A stretch of 8,131 nucleotides of DNA from Boseongicola sp. (GTDB lineage: Bacteria > Pseudomonadota > Alphaproteobacteria > Rhodobacterales > Rhodobacteraceae): NCBI GenBank assembly GCA_013042895.1, contig JABDPD010000033.1, positions 1 through 8,131 on the forward strand, in the 5' to 3' direction. The translations under genes and the position numbers were made by a program. The notes below the pieces were generated by a model. The model did no database searches, was not told the DNA's origin, and worked only from the letters and a program-made list of their open reading frames with translations. Numbering within the stretch: the stretch's first letter is position 1; each line of letters starts with the position of its first letter. Shown here one piece after another: positions 1-6,600 of the stretch.

Positions 1-386
1 TTCATCGCCTGCCGGGCCTCTTGTTCGCTCAATTCAAAAGGAACAACCGCGCGTGGCTTGATCTGCCGCGTGGCTCCAGTGTCAGTGACCACCGGTGTGG
101 CGCAGTAGGGGCATTCTTTAGCGTGAACCGCATCATCAAACTCAATTCGCGCGCCGCAGTTTGGGCATTGCGACGTGCGGGCTTCTTCCATCTCTACGTC
201 GTTGCGTGTTGCGCGTAAAGTTGCGCGAAAGTCCAGTTCTTCAATGGCTTCGGTGCGATCCCATGGACCGTGGTCGATGCTTTCGACACTGCCGCAATGA
301 TCGCAAGCTAATTGATCTGCGCCCGGATCAAACCGGAGGTCAGAACCGCAGTTATTGCAGGGGAAGCGGTGATCCTCTGCACCCAT
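1..386 (-). CDS. Double zinc-ribbon (TFIIB-type) protein, C-terminus beyond window
   Basis: The first 128 residues are visible; the rest lies off the left edge. The translation shows two four-cysteine zinc ribbons: C10-x2-C13 with C28-x2-C31, and C74-x2-C77 with C92-x2-C95. Between them is an acidic helical linker, and the visible part ends in a stretch rich in Pro, Val and Phe (KPRAVVPFELSEQEA) that resembles the start of the conserved downstream domain of proteins annotated 'TFIIB-type zinc ribbon-containing' or, misleadingly, 'primosomal protein N-prime-like'. Such proteins are often encoded beside SPFH proteins; B. subtilis YdjG, which helps hold SPFH protein YdjI at the membrane, is a functional analogue. 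The ATG overlaps the stop of the upstream b561-like gene (ATGA), which implies translational coupling; there is only a weak GGA upstream. An anchoring or adaptor role for the SPFH protein is an inference. Whether membrane helices follow cannot be seen here. Confidence 0.8.
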   Translation of the reverse strand, partial: MGAEDHRFPCNNCGSDLRFDPGADQLACDHCGSVESIDHGPWDRTEAIEELDFRATLRATRNDVEMEEARTSQCPNCGARIEFDDAVHAKECPYCATPVVTDTGATRQIKPRAVVPFELSEQEARQAM

Positions 387-802
387 CAGAGAATTCCGTG
401 CATAAATCTAGGAAGTATCATGCGAAGAGCGCCGTCAAAGAGCGCCGTGTGTCTCCAAAGATGAAAGGTACCGTGCAATAGGCCGAGGAAAAGCAACACA
501 GTCAGCGCGCGGCCGGTGGAACTTGCTTCAAGGACGGTAACGGAAGCGAGCGCAGCAATGGCCATTACAACGTAAAGCGCGTGATGCTGGAGGCGATGGA
601 TTGTGCGCAACGCTCCCACAAGCCTTGGGCCGGGCGTACCAAGTGGTCCGCGGCCAACGACATAGCTGACAAACCACAGACCCGTCAGACCAGCGAATGC
701 GTAGGTCAGCCATGGTGCAGCGCTTGGCCCTTCAATCAAGAGTACCGCAAGAAGAAACGCGGTTACCCAATGGGCAAATATCACAAAGCGGCGTCTGGTC
801 AT
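386..802 (-). CDS. Small four-helix membrane protein, cytochrome b561-like
   Basis: A 138-residue inner-membrane protein with four predicted helices at about residues 7-24, 31-50, 72-92 and 98-117. Histidines lie where a b-type haem could bind: H11 in helix 1 (motif FAHWVTAF, as in bacterial b561 and hydrogenase-type cytochrome b proteins), H69/H73/H74 at the start of helix 3 (IHRLQHHALY), and H110/H114/H118 in and after helix 4 (LLHGTFHLWRH). Helix 2 has no histidine, unlike classical CybB. At under 140 residues it is short for the b561 family (about 170-190), so its assignment is moderate; it could be a divergent family member that binds one haem or none. The start is preceded by GAAGG four bases upstream and lies 31 bases after the SPFH stop; its stop overlaps the zinc-ribbon ATG. 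Its place in the operon suggests a redox or membrane-scaffold part of the same system. Confidence 0.65.
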   Translation of the reverse strand: MTRRRFVIFAHWVTAFLLAVLLIEGPSAAPWLTYAFAGLTGLWFVSYVVGRGPLGTPGPRLVGALRTIHRLQHHALYVVMAIAALASVTVLEASSTGRALTVLLFLGLLHGTFHLWRHTALFDGALRMILPRFMHGIL

Positions 803-833
803 GCGGCCTTCAGGTCCATACTGGTATCACCGG

Positions 834-1931
834 TTAGGCCTCGGGTGGCGGTGGCGGGGAAACGGTGAACAACTGCGCAAGTTCGTCGATATCGTTGGCG
901 TGTTTCCAACCGTCCTGGCCTTGGGTCCACGCCCAGCTTTCCCGGGTGAGCTTGCCCTCAGCGGCCATTTTTCCGAGTTCTGCCTTCGAGAACGGGCCTG
1001 TAGTTTTGCCGCCGTCAGCGATGTTCCAGATGTGCTCGACCGGGGGAGGGGGCGGTGCGACGGGCTCTGTTGGTCGAGGACCCCAAGGGCCGGCCATCAT
1101 GCCACCCATCTGCATACCCATGCCAGCCCCAAGCCCCATTCCCATTGCTGAACCGGCAGCGCCATTTTGTTGGCCCAGTGCATCAGCCGCCTTATAGCGC
1201 AGATGATCATCAAGTGAGCCGACCATGCCACGTGAGGTGCGATCATCCAGAGCCTTCTCAACAGCAGGTGGAAGCGAGATATTTTCGATATAAAGTTCAG
1301 GTAGTTCCAGCCCATATTCGGTAATCGTCTGAGAAATACCGTCGGCAAGAATGCGACCCAAGTCTTGCGTGTTGGCGGCCATATCAAGAATTGGGATGCC
1401 TGCGGTAGCAATCACTCGGCTGAAGGCTTGCACGATGATGTTGCGGATTTGATAACTGATCTCATCCATCGTGAATTCACCATCGGTACCGACGATTTCG
1501 ACCAGAAACTTTCCGGGATCGCTCACGCGGACCGAATAGGTGCCATAGGCGCGAACACGGGTCGGGCCAAACTCCGGGTCCCGAATAATGATCGGGTTTT
1601 TGGTGCCCCATTTGAGGTCCGTGTACCGGCGGGTCGAGATGAAATACACTTCGGATTTGAACGGTGACTTGAAACCATGATCCCAGTGCTGAAGCGTCGT
1701 CATAATGGGCATGTTGTTGGTCTCGAGCATATAGAGACCGGGCATGAAGGTGTCGGCGAGCTGGCCCTCGTGCACGAATACGGCTGCTTGGCTTTCGCGC
1801 ACGGTCAGCTTTGCGCCGTACTTGATCTCGTGGTCTTCGCGCTCAAAGCGCCACACCATCGTGTCGCGCGTGTCGTCGGTCCAGTGAATGACGTCAATAA
1901 ACTCGCCACTTAGGAAATCGAAAATGCCCAT
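834..1931 (-). CDS. SPFH-domain membrane-associated protein with C-terminal GYF-like domain
   Basis: A 365-residue protein of the SPFH group often annotated 'virion core protein-like' and related to B. subtilis YdjI. The N-terminal start MGIFDFLSGEFIDVIHW and the SPFH region (about 20-235, with RESQAAVFVHEGQ and ENISLPPAVEKALD) are typical: SPFH proteins oligomerise on membranes into scaffolds. No transmembrane helix is seen, so membrane contact is probably peripheral or through partners. Residues 258-283 are a Met/Gly-rich linker, followed by a proline run, and residues 300-355 look like a GYF_2 domain (IWNIADGG, GPFS, then WAW and GW), a fold that typically binds proline-rich peptides. The tail ends in another proline run (358-362). 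The start is well set by AAGGAG six bases upstream, 20 bases after the DUF2927 stop. The neighbouring zinc-ribbon gene matches the YdjG/YdjI pairing. SPFH identity is firm; the GYF call is by eye. Confidence 0.9.
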   Translation of the reverse strand: MGIFDFLSGEFIDVIHWTDDTRDTMVWRFEREDHEIKYGAKLTVRESQAAVFVHEGQLADTFMPGLYMLETNNMPIMTTLQHWDHGFKSPFKSEVYFISTRRYTDLKWGTKNPIIIRDPEFGPTRVRAYGTYSVRVSDPGKFLVEIVGTDGEFTMDEISYQIRNIIVQAFSRVIATAGIPILDMAANTQDLGRILADGISQTITEYGLELPELYIENISLPPAVEKALDDRTSRGMVGSLDDHLRYKAADALGQQNGAAGSAMGMGLGAGMGMQMGGMMAGPWGPRPTEPVAPPPPPVEHIWNIADGGKTTGPFSKAELGKMAAEGKLTRESWAWTQGQDGWKHANDIDELAQLFTVSPPPPPEA

Positions 1932-1937
1932 TTGGGT

Positions 1938-1943
1938 CTCCTT
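1938..1943 (-). promoter_or_regulatory. Strong ribosome binding site of the SPFH gene
   Basis: On the minus strand the bases read AAGGAG, six bases before the ATG at 1931. It is the best Shine-Dalgarno sequence in the cluster, while neighbouring genes rely on weaker sites or overlap coupling. This suggests the SPFH protein is made in higher amounts than its neighbours, as expected for an oligomeric scaffold. Confidence 0.75.
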
Positions 1944-1951
1944 AGAGATAG

Positions 1952-2887
1952 TCAGGTTGTGGGCGACATCAGCCCGGTCGCAATGCTTTTTACAAACGGT
2001 GCCGCGGCGGTTTCGCTCATGCCGGGCGCCAGTCTTTGATCATATAGTATTTCTAACAGTAACTCGTCGTGGTTGGTAAGCCGCCCAAATTCGTCGTCGT
2101 CATTGAAGATTGATGGGCGCGCCTGGGCGCTATCATTTGAAAGGCCGAGCCCCTGCGATATTTCCTCGTGGAAACAAGAGGTTCTTAGCCGGTCTGGCAA
2201 TTCAGCGCGAATGACAGCCACGGCGCGTTGAATTCTACCATCCTGAGCAGGGTCAGAGGCGAAAACCACGCAGTAAGTATCTGGTGACATATCTTCCACG
2301 AAGCGTATCTGTGGCGACGATAACTCTGGCATGTACTGCTTCAGCAAGGGCCCGGATGCGCGAAGTTCCTGGTCGTTAAGCACAACTACGTGGAAGTTTG
2401 CGTTGCCCTCGATCTTTCGGATGGGATGCTTTGTGATTCTGGCCAGTCGCGCGCTGTATTCTCCGACCGTCGCGCTGTCTTGTTTGACTTGCTCTGGGTC
2501 GACCGATGGCCCGAAGACCGTTTCGATCAAGACCGGCATGGACCAGCGGTGGAGTGAGCTTTCTACCGTTTGACGAACCAGTTGACCGCCACGACCGTTG
2601 AATTCTTCACTGAATGCCAAGGCGTTGAAATTGCGTGTGACCATTTCGTCTGTGAACGGAACATCTGGGCCGCCGCCGTCGATGCGCAAAAGACCGCGCG
2701 CGACCAAATTGGCCTCAACCCTGGCAAAACGCGCCTCAATTTCAAAACTCTCTGCTGTGCGCTCCTCAAATTCTGGTGTCAGAGGCTGGGGAGCGACCAG
2801 GGGTGAAGGAGCGTCGCCCGCGACAGGAAATCCGTCGCAGGCCGCCAGTCCAAACACCATGCAAAGAGCGATTGCGGTCCTGCGCAT
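1952..2887 (-). CDS. DUF2927-family lipoprotein with metalloprotease-like HEExxQ motif
   Basis: A 311-residue predicted lipoprotein. The N-terminus has basic residues (MRR), a hydrophobic stretch and a lipobox L14-A15-A16-C17, so the mature protein should be attached to a membrane facing the periplasm. The remainder matches the DUF2927 family as I know it: a central alpha/beta region followed by H240-E-E-I-S-Q245-GLGLSND and then a conserved tail (TNHDELLLEILYDQRLAPGM). The HEExxQ...LGLxND helix resembles the zinc-binding helix of zincin proteases, with Gln where the second His is usual. C206 and C238 could form a disulfide in the periplasm. The start lies only three bases after the telA stop, with no clear Shine-Dalgarno, which points to translational coupling. 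Function is unknown; a periplasmic peptidase, or an inactive relative acting as a binding protein, are the two obvious possibilities. Confidence 0.85.
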   Translation of the reverse strand: MRRTAIALCMVFGLAACDGFPVAGDAPSPLVAPQPLTPEFEERTAESFEIEARFARVEANLVARGLLRIDGGGPDVPFTDEMVTRNFNALAFSEEFNGRGGQLVRQTVESSLHRWSMPVLIETVFGPSVDPEQVKQDSATVGEYSARLARITKHPIRKIEGNANFHVVVLNDQELRASGPLLKQYMPELSSPQIRFVEDMSPDTYCVVFASDPAQDGRIQRAVAVIRAELPDRLRTSCFHEEISQGLGLSNDSAQARPSIFNDDDEFGRLTNHDELLLEILYDQRLAPGMSETAAAPFVKSIATGLMSPTT

Positions 2888-2890
2888 GGT

Positions 2891-4081
2891 TTATGAAGGA
2901 ACGCTTTCCCCGGAGTTCGTGCCGACTCCATCCTTGCGCGCTTTAGCGGAGGCGAGAGTCGTTTTGAGCTCGTTTTCCATCTTCTTCAGTTCTTCTTCGG
3001 CGGCTGCGCGCTTGGCTTTGCCTTCGTCCGCAATCTGGAGGCTTTCCTGAATTGTCGCGATCAGATCGGCGTTGGCTTGCTTCACGGCCTCTATATCGAA
3101 GACACCTCGCTCCATTTCTTCGCGGATCGTCTTGTTGGCTTCACGCAGGTTTTTCGCATTTGCGGTAAGCAACTCATTTGTCAGATCGTTGGCGTCACGG
3201 ACCGCTTCAGCGGCTTCGGCAGAGCGCTGAATGGTGACGGCCTGAGCTAGCTGTGTCTCCCAAAGCGGCACGGTGTTAACCAGCGTCGAATTGATCTTTG
3301 TAACCAGCGATTTGTCGTTTTCCTGTACCAGACGGATCGAAGGCAGGGATTGCATCGTCACTTGCCGGGTCAATTTCAGATCATGGACGCGGCGTTCAAG
3401 ATCATCGCGGGCCGCGCGCAGGTCGCGAAGCTCCTGTGCTTTCATCACGCCCTGTTCCTCTGGAGCGTCGGCCACTTCGGCCTCTTTCGCCGGAATTTCA
3501 GTGCCGTCGAGGCGCTCGAGCTTTTCCTCACCCGCGGCAATGTAGAGTGCCAACTCATCATAAAACGCCAGGGTTTTGTCATAGAGTTGGTCAAGGGACT
3601 TAATGTCCTTCAGCAGCTTATGCTCGTGGTGCAGAAGGTTATCGGTGATGCCGTCGATTTGGCCCTGAACTTCTTCAAAGCGAGCAACGAAATTGGCAAT
3701 TGGTGCGGCGCGACCCAAAAGGCGCTCCCACCACGAGCGTTTGCGACGAACATCCAATTCGCTGATCGAAAATCCTCGAATTGTTGAAACTATGTCGCGC
3801 AGGCTGTCGCCCGCAGGACCGACGTCCTTGTTGCGGACATCTGCAAGCATGGACTGGCTGATCTCTTGAAGCTCGGTTTGTGCGTTTGAGCCGAACGAGA
3901 CGATGGAATTCGTGTCTCCCATGTCAATTTCGTCGATACGACGTTCAATCTCGGCGCTGGTGGCCGGGTCAGCGGCGGCGAGCGCGACGATCTCGGTGCT
4001 GGGTTCTTGCAGAGTGGCGGCGGCCACTTCAGCGACAAGCGTTTCGGCTTCCTGAGCCTTCTGGCGCACGGTATCGGACAT
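2891..4081 (-). CDS. telA: TelA/KlaA-family toxic anion resistance protein
   Basis: A 396-residue, mostly helical and charged protein without membrane helices or signal peptide, of the TelA family (PF05816). The family signature is clear at about residues 244-282: QSLPSIRLVQENDKSL, then INSTLVNTVPLWETQLAQAV. Other typical segments are GFSISELDVRRKRSWWERLLG (about 103-123) and the coiled-coil regions at 215-240 and 355-383. Family members were named for plasmid tellurite resistance (TelA, KlaA), yet chromosomal copies occur widely with xpaC and their biochemical role is unsettled; a cytoplasmic partner of membrane proteins in stress response is the usual view. It follows xpaC by 23 bases and is followed by the DUF2927 gene after three bases. 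A GAGGGG site seven bases upstream fixes the ATG. Calling it a tellurite resistance gene in this organism would be over-reading the family name. Confidence 0.93.
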   Translation of the reverse strand: MSDTVRQKAQEAETLVAEVAAATLQEPSTEIVALAAADPATSAEIERRIDEIDMGDTNSIVSFGSNAQTELQEISQSMLADVRNKDVGPAGDSLRDIVSTIRGFSISELDVRRKRSWWERLLGRAAPIANFVARFEEVQGQIDGITDNLLHHEHKLLKDIKSLDQLYDKTLAFYDELALYIAAGEEKLERLDGTEIPAKEAEVADAPEEQGVMKAQELRDLRAARDDLERRVHDLKLTRQVTMQSLPSIRLVQENDKSLVTKINSTLVNTVPLWETQLAQAVTIQRSAEAAEAVRDANDLTNELLTANAKNLREANKTIREEMERGVFDIEAVKQANADLIATIQESLQIADEGKAKRAAAEEELKKMENELKTTLASAKARKDGVGTNSGESVPS

Positions 4082-4088
4082 AAATTTT

Positions 4089-4094
4089 CCCCTC
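4089..4094 (-). promoter_or_regulatory. Ribosome binding site of telA
   Basis: GAGGGG on the minus strand, seven bases before the ATG at 4081, in an A/T-rich gap between xpaC and telA. It supports this start and independent translation initiation for telA. Confidence 0.65.
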
Positions 4095-4104
4095 GTTTCG
4101 AGTA

Positions 4105-4977
4105 TTAATTACGGTTCACACCTTCACGCGCCAAACGGTCGCGCAATACTTCAATTTCAACATCTAGCGATGACTTGTCATCCAGCAGCATTTTGTCGGT
4201 TCGCGCCGCAAAAGTGGTTTCAAGATCGTCGAGCAAAGCTTCGTAGTCTTGGCGCGCCTCTTCATTCTTATTGCGCGCGTAGAGATCGGCAAATTGAGAC
4301 GTCGCGTCGCGCGCGCCCAAAAGGTAAACTCCGAGGTACTTGCGTGCACCCGTTAAATCGCGTGGATCATCTTCGACAACTCGGAACATCTGTCGCGCCG
4401 TGTCTGCAAATCTGTCGACCCGCCGAGATAGGGCAGGGACACCTGCGCCTCGAATTGCGTCGCGCATGGCTGTCAAATGGCGCTCGGCTTCATCCACGGC
4501 CTTAGCAACGCGATCGGTCTGAAACGCGCTTCCTTCGGGGACGCCCTTATCTTTCAGCGGATCCGCCCCGAAGGCCATGAAGTGTAGGGCGGTTCCCAAG
4601 ATAGCGAACAAAATAGGGTTCAAAAGCGAGAACGATGTGGGATCCATTCCTGCGACGGCCAGTCCAAGTCCTGTAAAGGCGGAAGCGAAAATCTTACGCG
4701 GGATTGCTGGGCGTTTTGCGACGCGGCGCGCGTCAAAGGCTTCTTCGGCCTGAAGGCCTTCTCGTGTAAGCCATGCGGCGAGCATGAGCGTGCCGAAACC
4801 CAACAAATCGAGTGCCATGCCTATAGGCTCTTGTTGAAACGCTGTGATGACGAGAATGCCGGGGATCAGGAAAAGCATGTTGACCCGCGCGCCTGAACGA
4901 CGTCGTCGTTGGGTAGGTGCCTGCGGCGCGTCGGGCGCAGCGTTTGGACTGTATTTGCCGCCAAACCGTTCCGCCAT
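4105..4977 (-). CDS. xpaC: XpaC-family membrane protein (5-bromo-4-chloroindolyl phosphate hydrolysis family)
   Basis: A 290-residue protein of the XpaC family (PF10112). After a basic, proline-rich N-terminus (RRRR at 24-27) come four hydrophobic segments, about 34-49, 52-70, 95-110 and 118-136, then a cytoplasmic helical domain with the family's conserved part around RKYLGVYLLGARD (212-224) and a long C-terminal helix. The family name comes from a B. subtilis phenotype on a chromogenic phosphate; I see no phosphatase motif, so an enzymatic role is not supported. XpaC and TelA genes are commonly adjacent, as here, and probably act together at the inner membrane. Its ATG overlaps by one base the stop of the upstream small membrane gene (TGATG), with GGAG seven bases before it. 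Confidence 0.88.
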   Translation of the reverse strand: MAERFGGKYSPNAAPDAPQAPTQRRRRSGARVNMLFLIPGILVITAFQQEPIGMALDLLGFGTLMLAAWLTREGLQAEEAFDARRVAKRPAIPRKIFASAFTGLGLAVAGMDPTSFSLLNPILFAILGTALHFMAFGADPLKDKGVPEGSAFQTDRVAKAVDEAERHLTAMRDAIRGAGVPALSRRVDRFADTARQMFRVVEDDPRDLTGARKYLGVYLLGARDATSQFADLYARNKNEEARQDYEALLDDLETTFAARTDKMLLDDKSSLDVEIEVLRDRLAREGVNRN

Positions 4978-5174
4978 CAGGAAGCTCCGGAGGCTGCGAC
5001 GTAGGCTATAAGTGCCAGAAGAAGAAAAAACGACAGCTTTTGCATTGTGCCTCCGCGGCCCCCTAACCGATCATCTGGCAGCGTATTCAACGCGGCAACG
5101 CCTTTGGATAGCACAAAGATCGCGCCCGCAACTATGGCGAAAATCATTACCAACAGGGCCAGTTTCGGCATCAT
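4977..5174 (-). CDS. Small two-helix membrane protein, first gene of the XpaC/TelA cluster
   Basis: A 65-residue protein with two hydrophobic segments (about residues 4-22 and 47-62) joined by a short loop containing TLPDDRLGGRGG. I do not recognise a family. Reality is supported by the one-base TGATG overlap with xpaC, the AAAGGA site nine bases before the first ATG, and a gap of 80 bases from the preceding gene in which a promoter could sit. The first of two adjacent ATG codons (MMPK) is preferred because of this spacing. By position it may be a small partner or regulator of XpaC in the inner membrane; this is inference only. Confidence 0.72.
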   Translation of the reverse strand: MMPKLALLVMIFAIVAGAIFVLSKGVAALNTLPDDRLGGRGGTMQKLSFFLLLALIAYVAASGAS

Positions 5175-5200
5175 ATTCAGACATCCTTTCGGCGCTGAGC

Positions 5201-5231
5201 GTTATATAAGGGTTTGAAAGAGCGCTTGCCA
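5201..5231 (-). promoter_or_regulatory. Possible promoter for the XpaC/TelA/SPFH cluster
   Basis: On the minus strand a TATAAC hexamer (plus-strand 5201-5206) matches the -10 consensus in five of six bases and lies about 27 bases before the first ATG of the cluster. The best upstream -35 candidate, TGGCAA at 5226-5231, is weak and the spacing is 19 bases. It is the most A/T-rich spot in the 80-base gap 5175-5254 and the only recognisable promoter-like signal there. Read-through from rluB remains possible. Confidence 0.3.
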
Positions 5232-5254
5232 GTGCACGGCCTGGAAACCCAAGA

Positions 5255-6061
5255 TCAGGGCGAATTCTCGCGTCGGGTTCGATCTACGCGCTTTCGCGAT
5301 GCTTTCTTTTTGTCGGGTGCCTCAGAGACTTGGTCCATGCCCAATTGGTCCCGCAGGACTTTTGCTTTGATCTCTTCGACCTCGCCGGCTTTTAGTTCGC
5401 CAAGCCGAAATGGCCCGTAGCTGACACGGATTAGGCGGTTCACCATCAAGCCAATACTTTCCATAGCCCGTCTGATTTCCCGGTTCTTGCCTTCGCGAAG
5501 CCCAACCGTGACCCAGGCGTTGCTGCCTTGCTGACGGTCAAGAGTCACATCCATTGGCTGGAACCGTTCTCCGTCTATCGTGATTCCGCGGCGCAATGGC
5601 TCAAAGGTCGCATCATCAGGAGAGCCTTTGACGCGCGCGCGGTACTTGCGCAGCCATCCTGTCGAGGGCAGTTCAAGCTTGCGTTTTATTTCTCCGTCGT
5701 TGGTCAAAAGGAGCAGGCCCTCAGACGTCAAGTCTAGACGTCCGATCGTCATGACGCGGGGCATCTCCTCGGGCAGATCGTCAAATATCGTTGCGCGCCC
5801 TTTTTCATCGCTCGCGGTCGTGACAAGGCCAGATGGTTTATTGTAGCGCCAAACACGCGCCGGTTCAGCTTCGCGCACTGGTTTGCCATCCACGATAATG
5901 CGGTCGCTGGGCACGACGTTTTGTGCGGGGCTGGTCAACGTCTTGCCGTTCAGCGAAATGCGTCCGGCCTCAATCATGCGCTCGACCTCGCGGCGCGAGG
6001 CGACACCGCGGCGGGCGAGGACTTTGGCGATGCGCTCGCCGGGGACGGAGGAATTGCTCAT
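5255..6061 (-). CDS. rluB: RluB-type 23S rRNA pseudouridine synthase
   Basis: A 268-residue cytoplasmic enzyme converting a specific uridine in 23S rRNA to pseudouridine (U2605 for E. coli RluB). An S4 RNA-binding domain occupies about residues 8-60 ([20 protein letters not shown], then ISLNGK). The catalytic domain contains [17 protein letters not shown] with the presumed catalytic D110, and the family motif EGKNREIRR at 190-198. A lysine/arginine-rich tail (251-264) probably aids rRNA contact. The start at 6061 places the S4 domain near the N-terminus as in the family; an in-frame ATG 27 codons upstream would add a non-conserved leader and cross into the region upstream of tadA. No strong Shine-Dalgarno is visible. 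The subfamily RluB, rather than RluE or RluF, is chosen because of the S4 domain and because alphaproteobacteria usually have this member; the exact target base is inferred. Confidence 0.88.
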   Translation of the reverse strand: MSNSSVPGERIAKVLARRGVASRREVERMIEAGRISLNGKTLTSPAQNVVPSDRIIVDGKPVREAEPARVWRYNKPSGLVTTASDEKGRATIFDDLPEEMPRVMTIGRLDLTSEGLLLLTNDGEIKRKLELPSTGWLRKYRARVKGSPDDATFEPLRRGITIDGERFQPMDVTLDRQQGSNAWVTVGLREGKNREIRRAMESIGLMVNRLIRVSYGPFRLGELKAGEVEEIKAKVLRDQLGMDQVSEAPDKKKASRKRVDRTRRENSP

Positions 6062-6147
6062 CCAATCGCCATAACGTGGGCCAAGGGAATTGGAAAGCAC
6101 GGGCGGGGTGTGCTTGCGTTGAAAGGATCTACGCGGCATCACGAGAC
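6062..6147. other. Intergenic region between divergent rluB and tadA
   Basis: This 86-base gap must hold the start signals of two divergent genes. I found no convincing -35/-10 pair on either strand. AAAGG at 6122-6126 is too far (over 20 bases) from the tadA ATG to be its normal ribosome binding site. On the minus strand, TTCCAA followed by TATGGC at 16 bases is a weak candidate very near the rluB start. Confidence 0.5.
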
Positions 6148-6600
6148 ATGAGTTTCAAAAGCTACATGGCAGCTGCGTTGGATGAGGCCAAACGGGCAGG
6201 AGACCGGGGCGAAGTGCCCGTCGGCGCTGTGCTGGTCGGGCCAAAGGGTAATGTTTTGGCGAGTGCTGGAAACCAGACACGTGGATTATCGGACCCGACG
6301 GCTCATGCGGAGGTTCTTGTGATTCGCGAGGCTGCAAAACTTCTTGGTTCAGAGCGTCTTACGGGTTGCGATCTCTATGTAACCCTTGAGCCCTGCGCGA
6401 TGTGTGCCGCGGCAATTTCGGCCGCGCGTGTAAGGCGGTTGTACTACGGTGCAAGAGATCCGAAATCGGGCGGTGTGGAGCATGGGGCGAAGGTGTTCTC
6501 ACATAAGCAGTCCCATCATGTTCCCGAGGTATACGACGGCATTGGCGCAAGCGAGTCGGCCGAGATGCTAAAAGCATTTTTTGCGGGTCGGCGCGACTGA
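6148..6600 (+). CDS. tadA: tRNA-specific adenosine deaminase TadA
   Basis: A 150-residue zinc-dependent cytidine-deaminase-fold enzyme that converts adenosine 34 to inosine in tRNA-Arg(ACG), an essential wobble modification. The zinc ligand and proton-shuttle motif H53-A-E55 and the second motif P82-C83-A-M-C86 are intact, as are EVPVGAVLV (22-30) and the substrate-site region [13 protein letters not shown]. Length is normal for TadA. The ATG at 6148 starts the canonical [14 protein letters not shown] helix; the open frame extends further upstream but that part overlaps rluB and is not TadA-like. The Shine-Dalgarno is poor. It ends in a one-base TGATG overlap with the ceramidase-like gene. 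Divergent from rluB, so two RNA-modification genes share one upstream region. Confidence 0.95.
   Translation: MSFKSYMAAALDEAKRAGDRGEVPVGAVLVGPKGNVLASAGNQTRGLSDPTAHAEVLVIREAAKLLGSERLTGCDLYVTLEPCAMCAAAISAARVRRLYYGARDPKSGGVEHGAKVFSHKQSHHVPEVYDGIGASESAEMLKAFFAGRRD

Noticed and set aside
581..868. Plus-strand open frames across the minus-strand cluster
   Set aside because: They oppose conserved genes, have low-complexity Arg/Ser/Pro composition and show no recognisable domain.
4105..4977. Reading XpaC as a phosphatase because of its family name
   Set aside because: The name reflects a chromogenic-substrate phenotype; no phosphatase motif is visible and the protein is mostly membrane helices and coiled helix.
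1..5174. Calling the cluster a phage-defence island
   Set aside because: SPFH proteins and TelA can occur near defence genes, but no nuclease, toxin, NTPase effector, integrase or repeat is present and base composition matches the neighbouring housekeeping genes.
5214..5231. Sigma-54 type promoter (TGGCAAG...) before the cluster
   Set aside because: The -12 element lacks the required GC at the correct spacing from the GG of the -24 element.
6062..6142. N-terminal extension of the rluB reading frame to an ATG at 6142
   Set aside because: The extra 27 residues lie before the S4 domain, are not family-like, have no ribosome binding site and would fill the region upstream of tadA.
5923..6147. 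Upstream extension of the tadA frame
   Set aside because: It runs antisense through the 5-prime part of rluB, is rich in Arg/Gly/Cys shadow composition, and TadA begins at the MSFKSY start.
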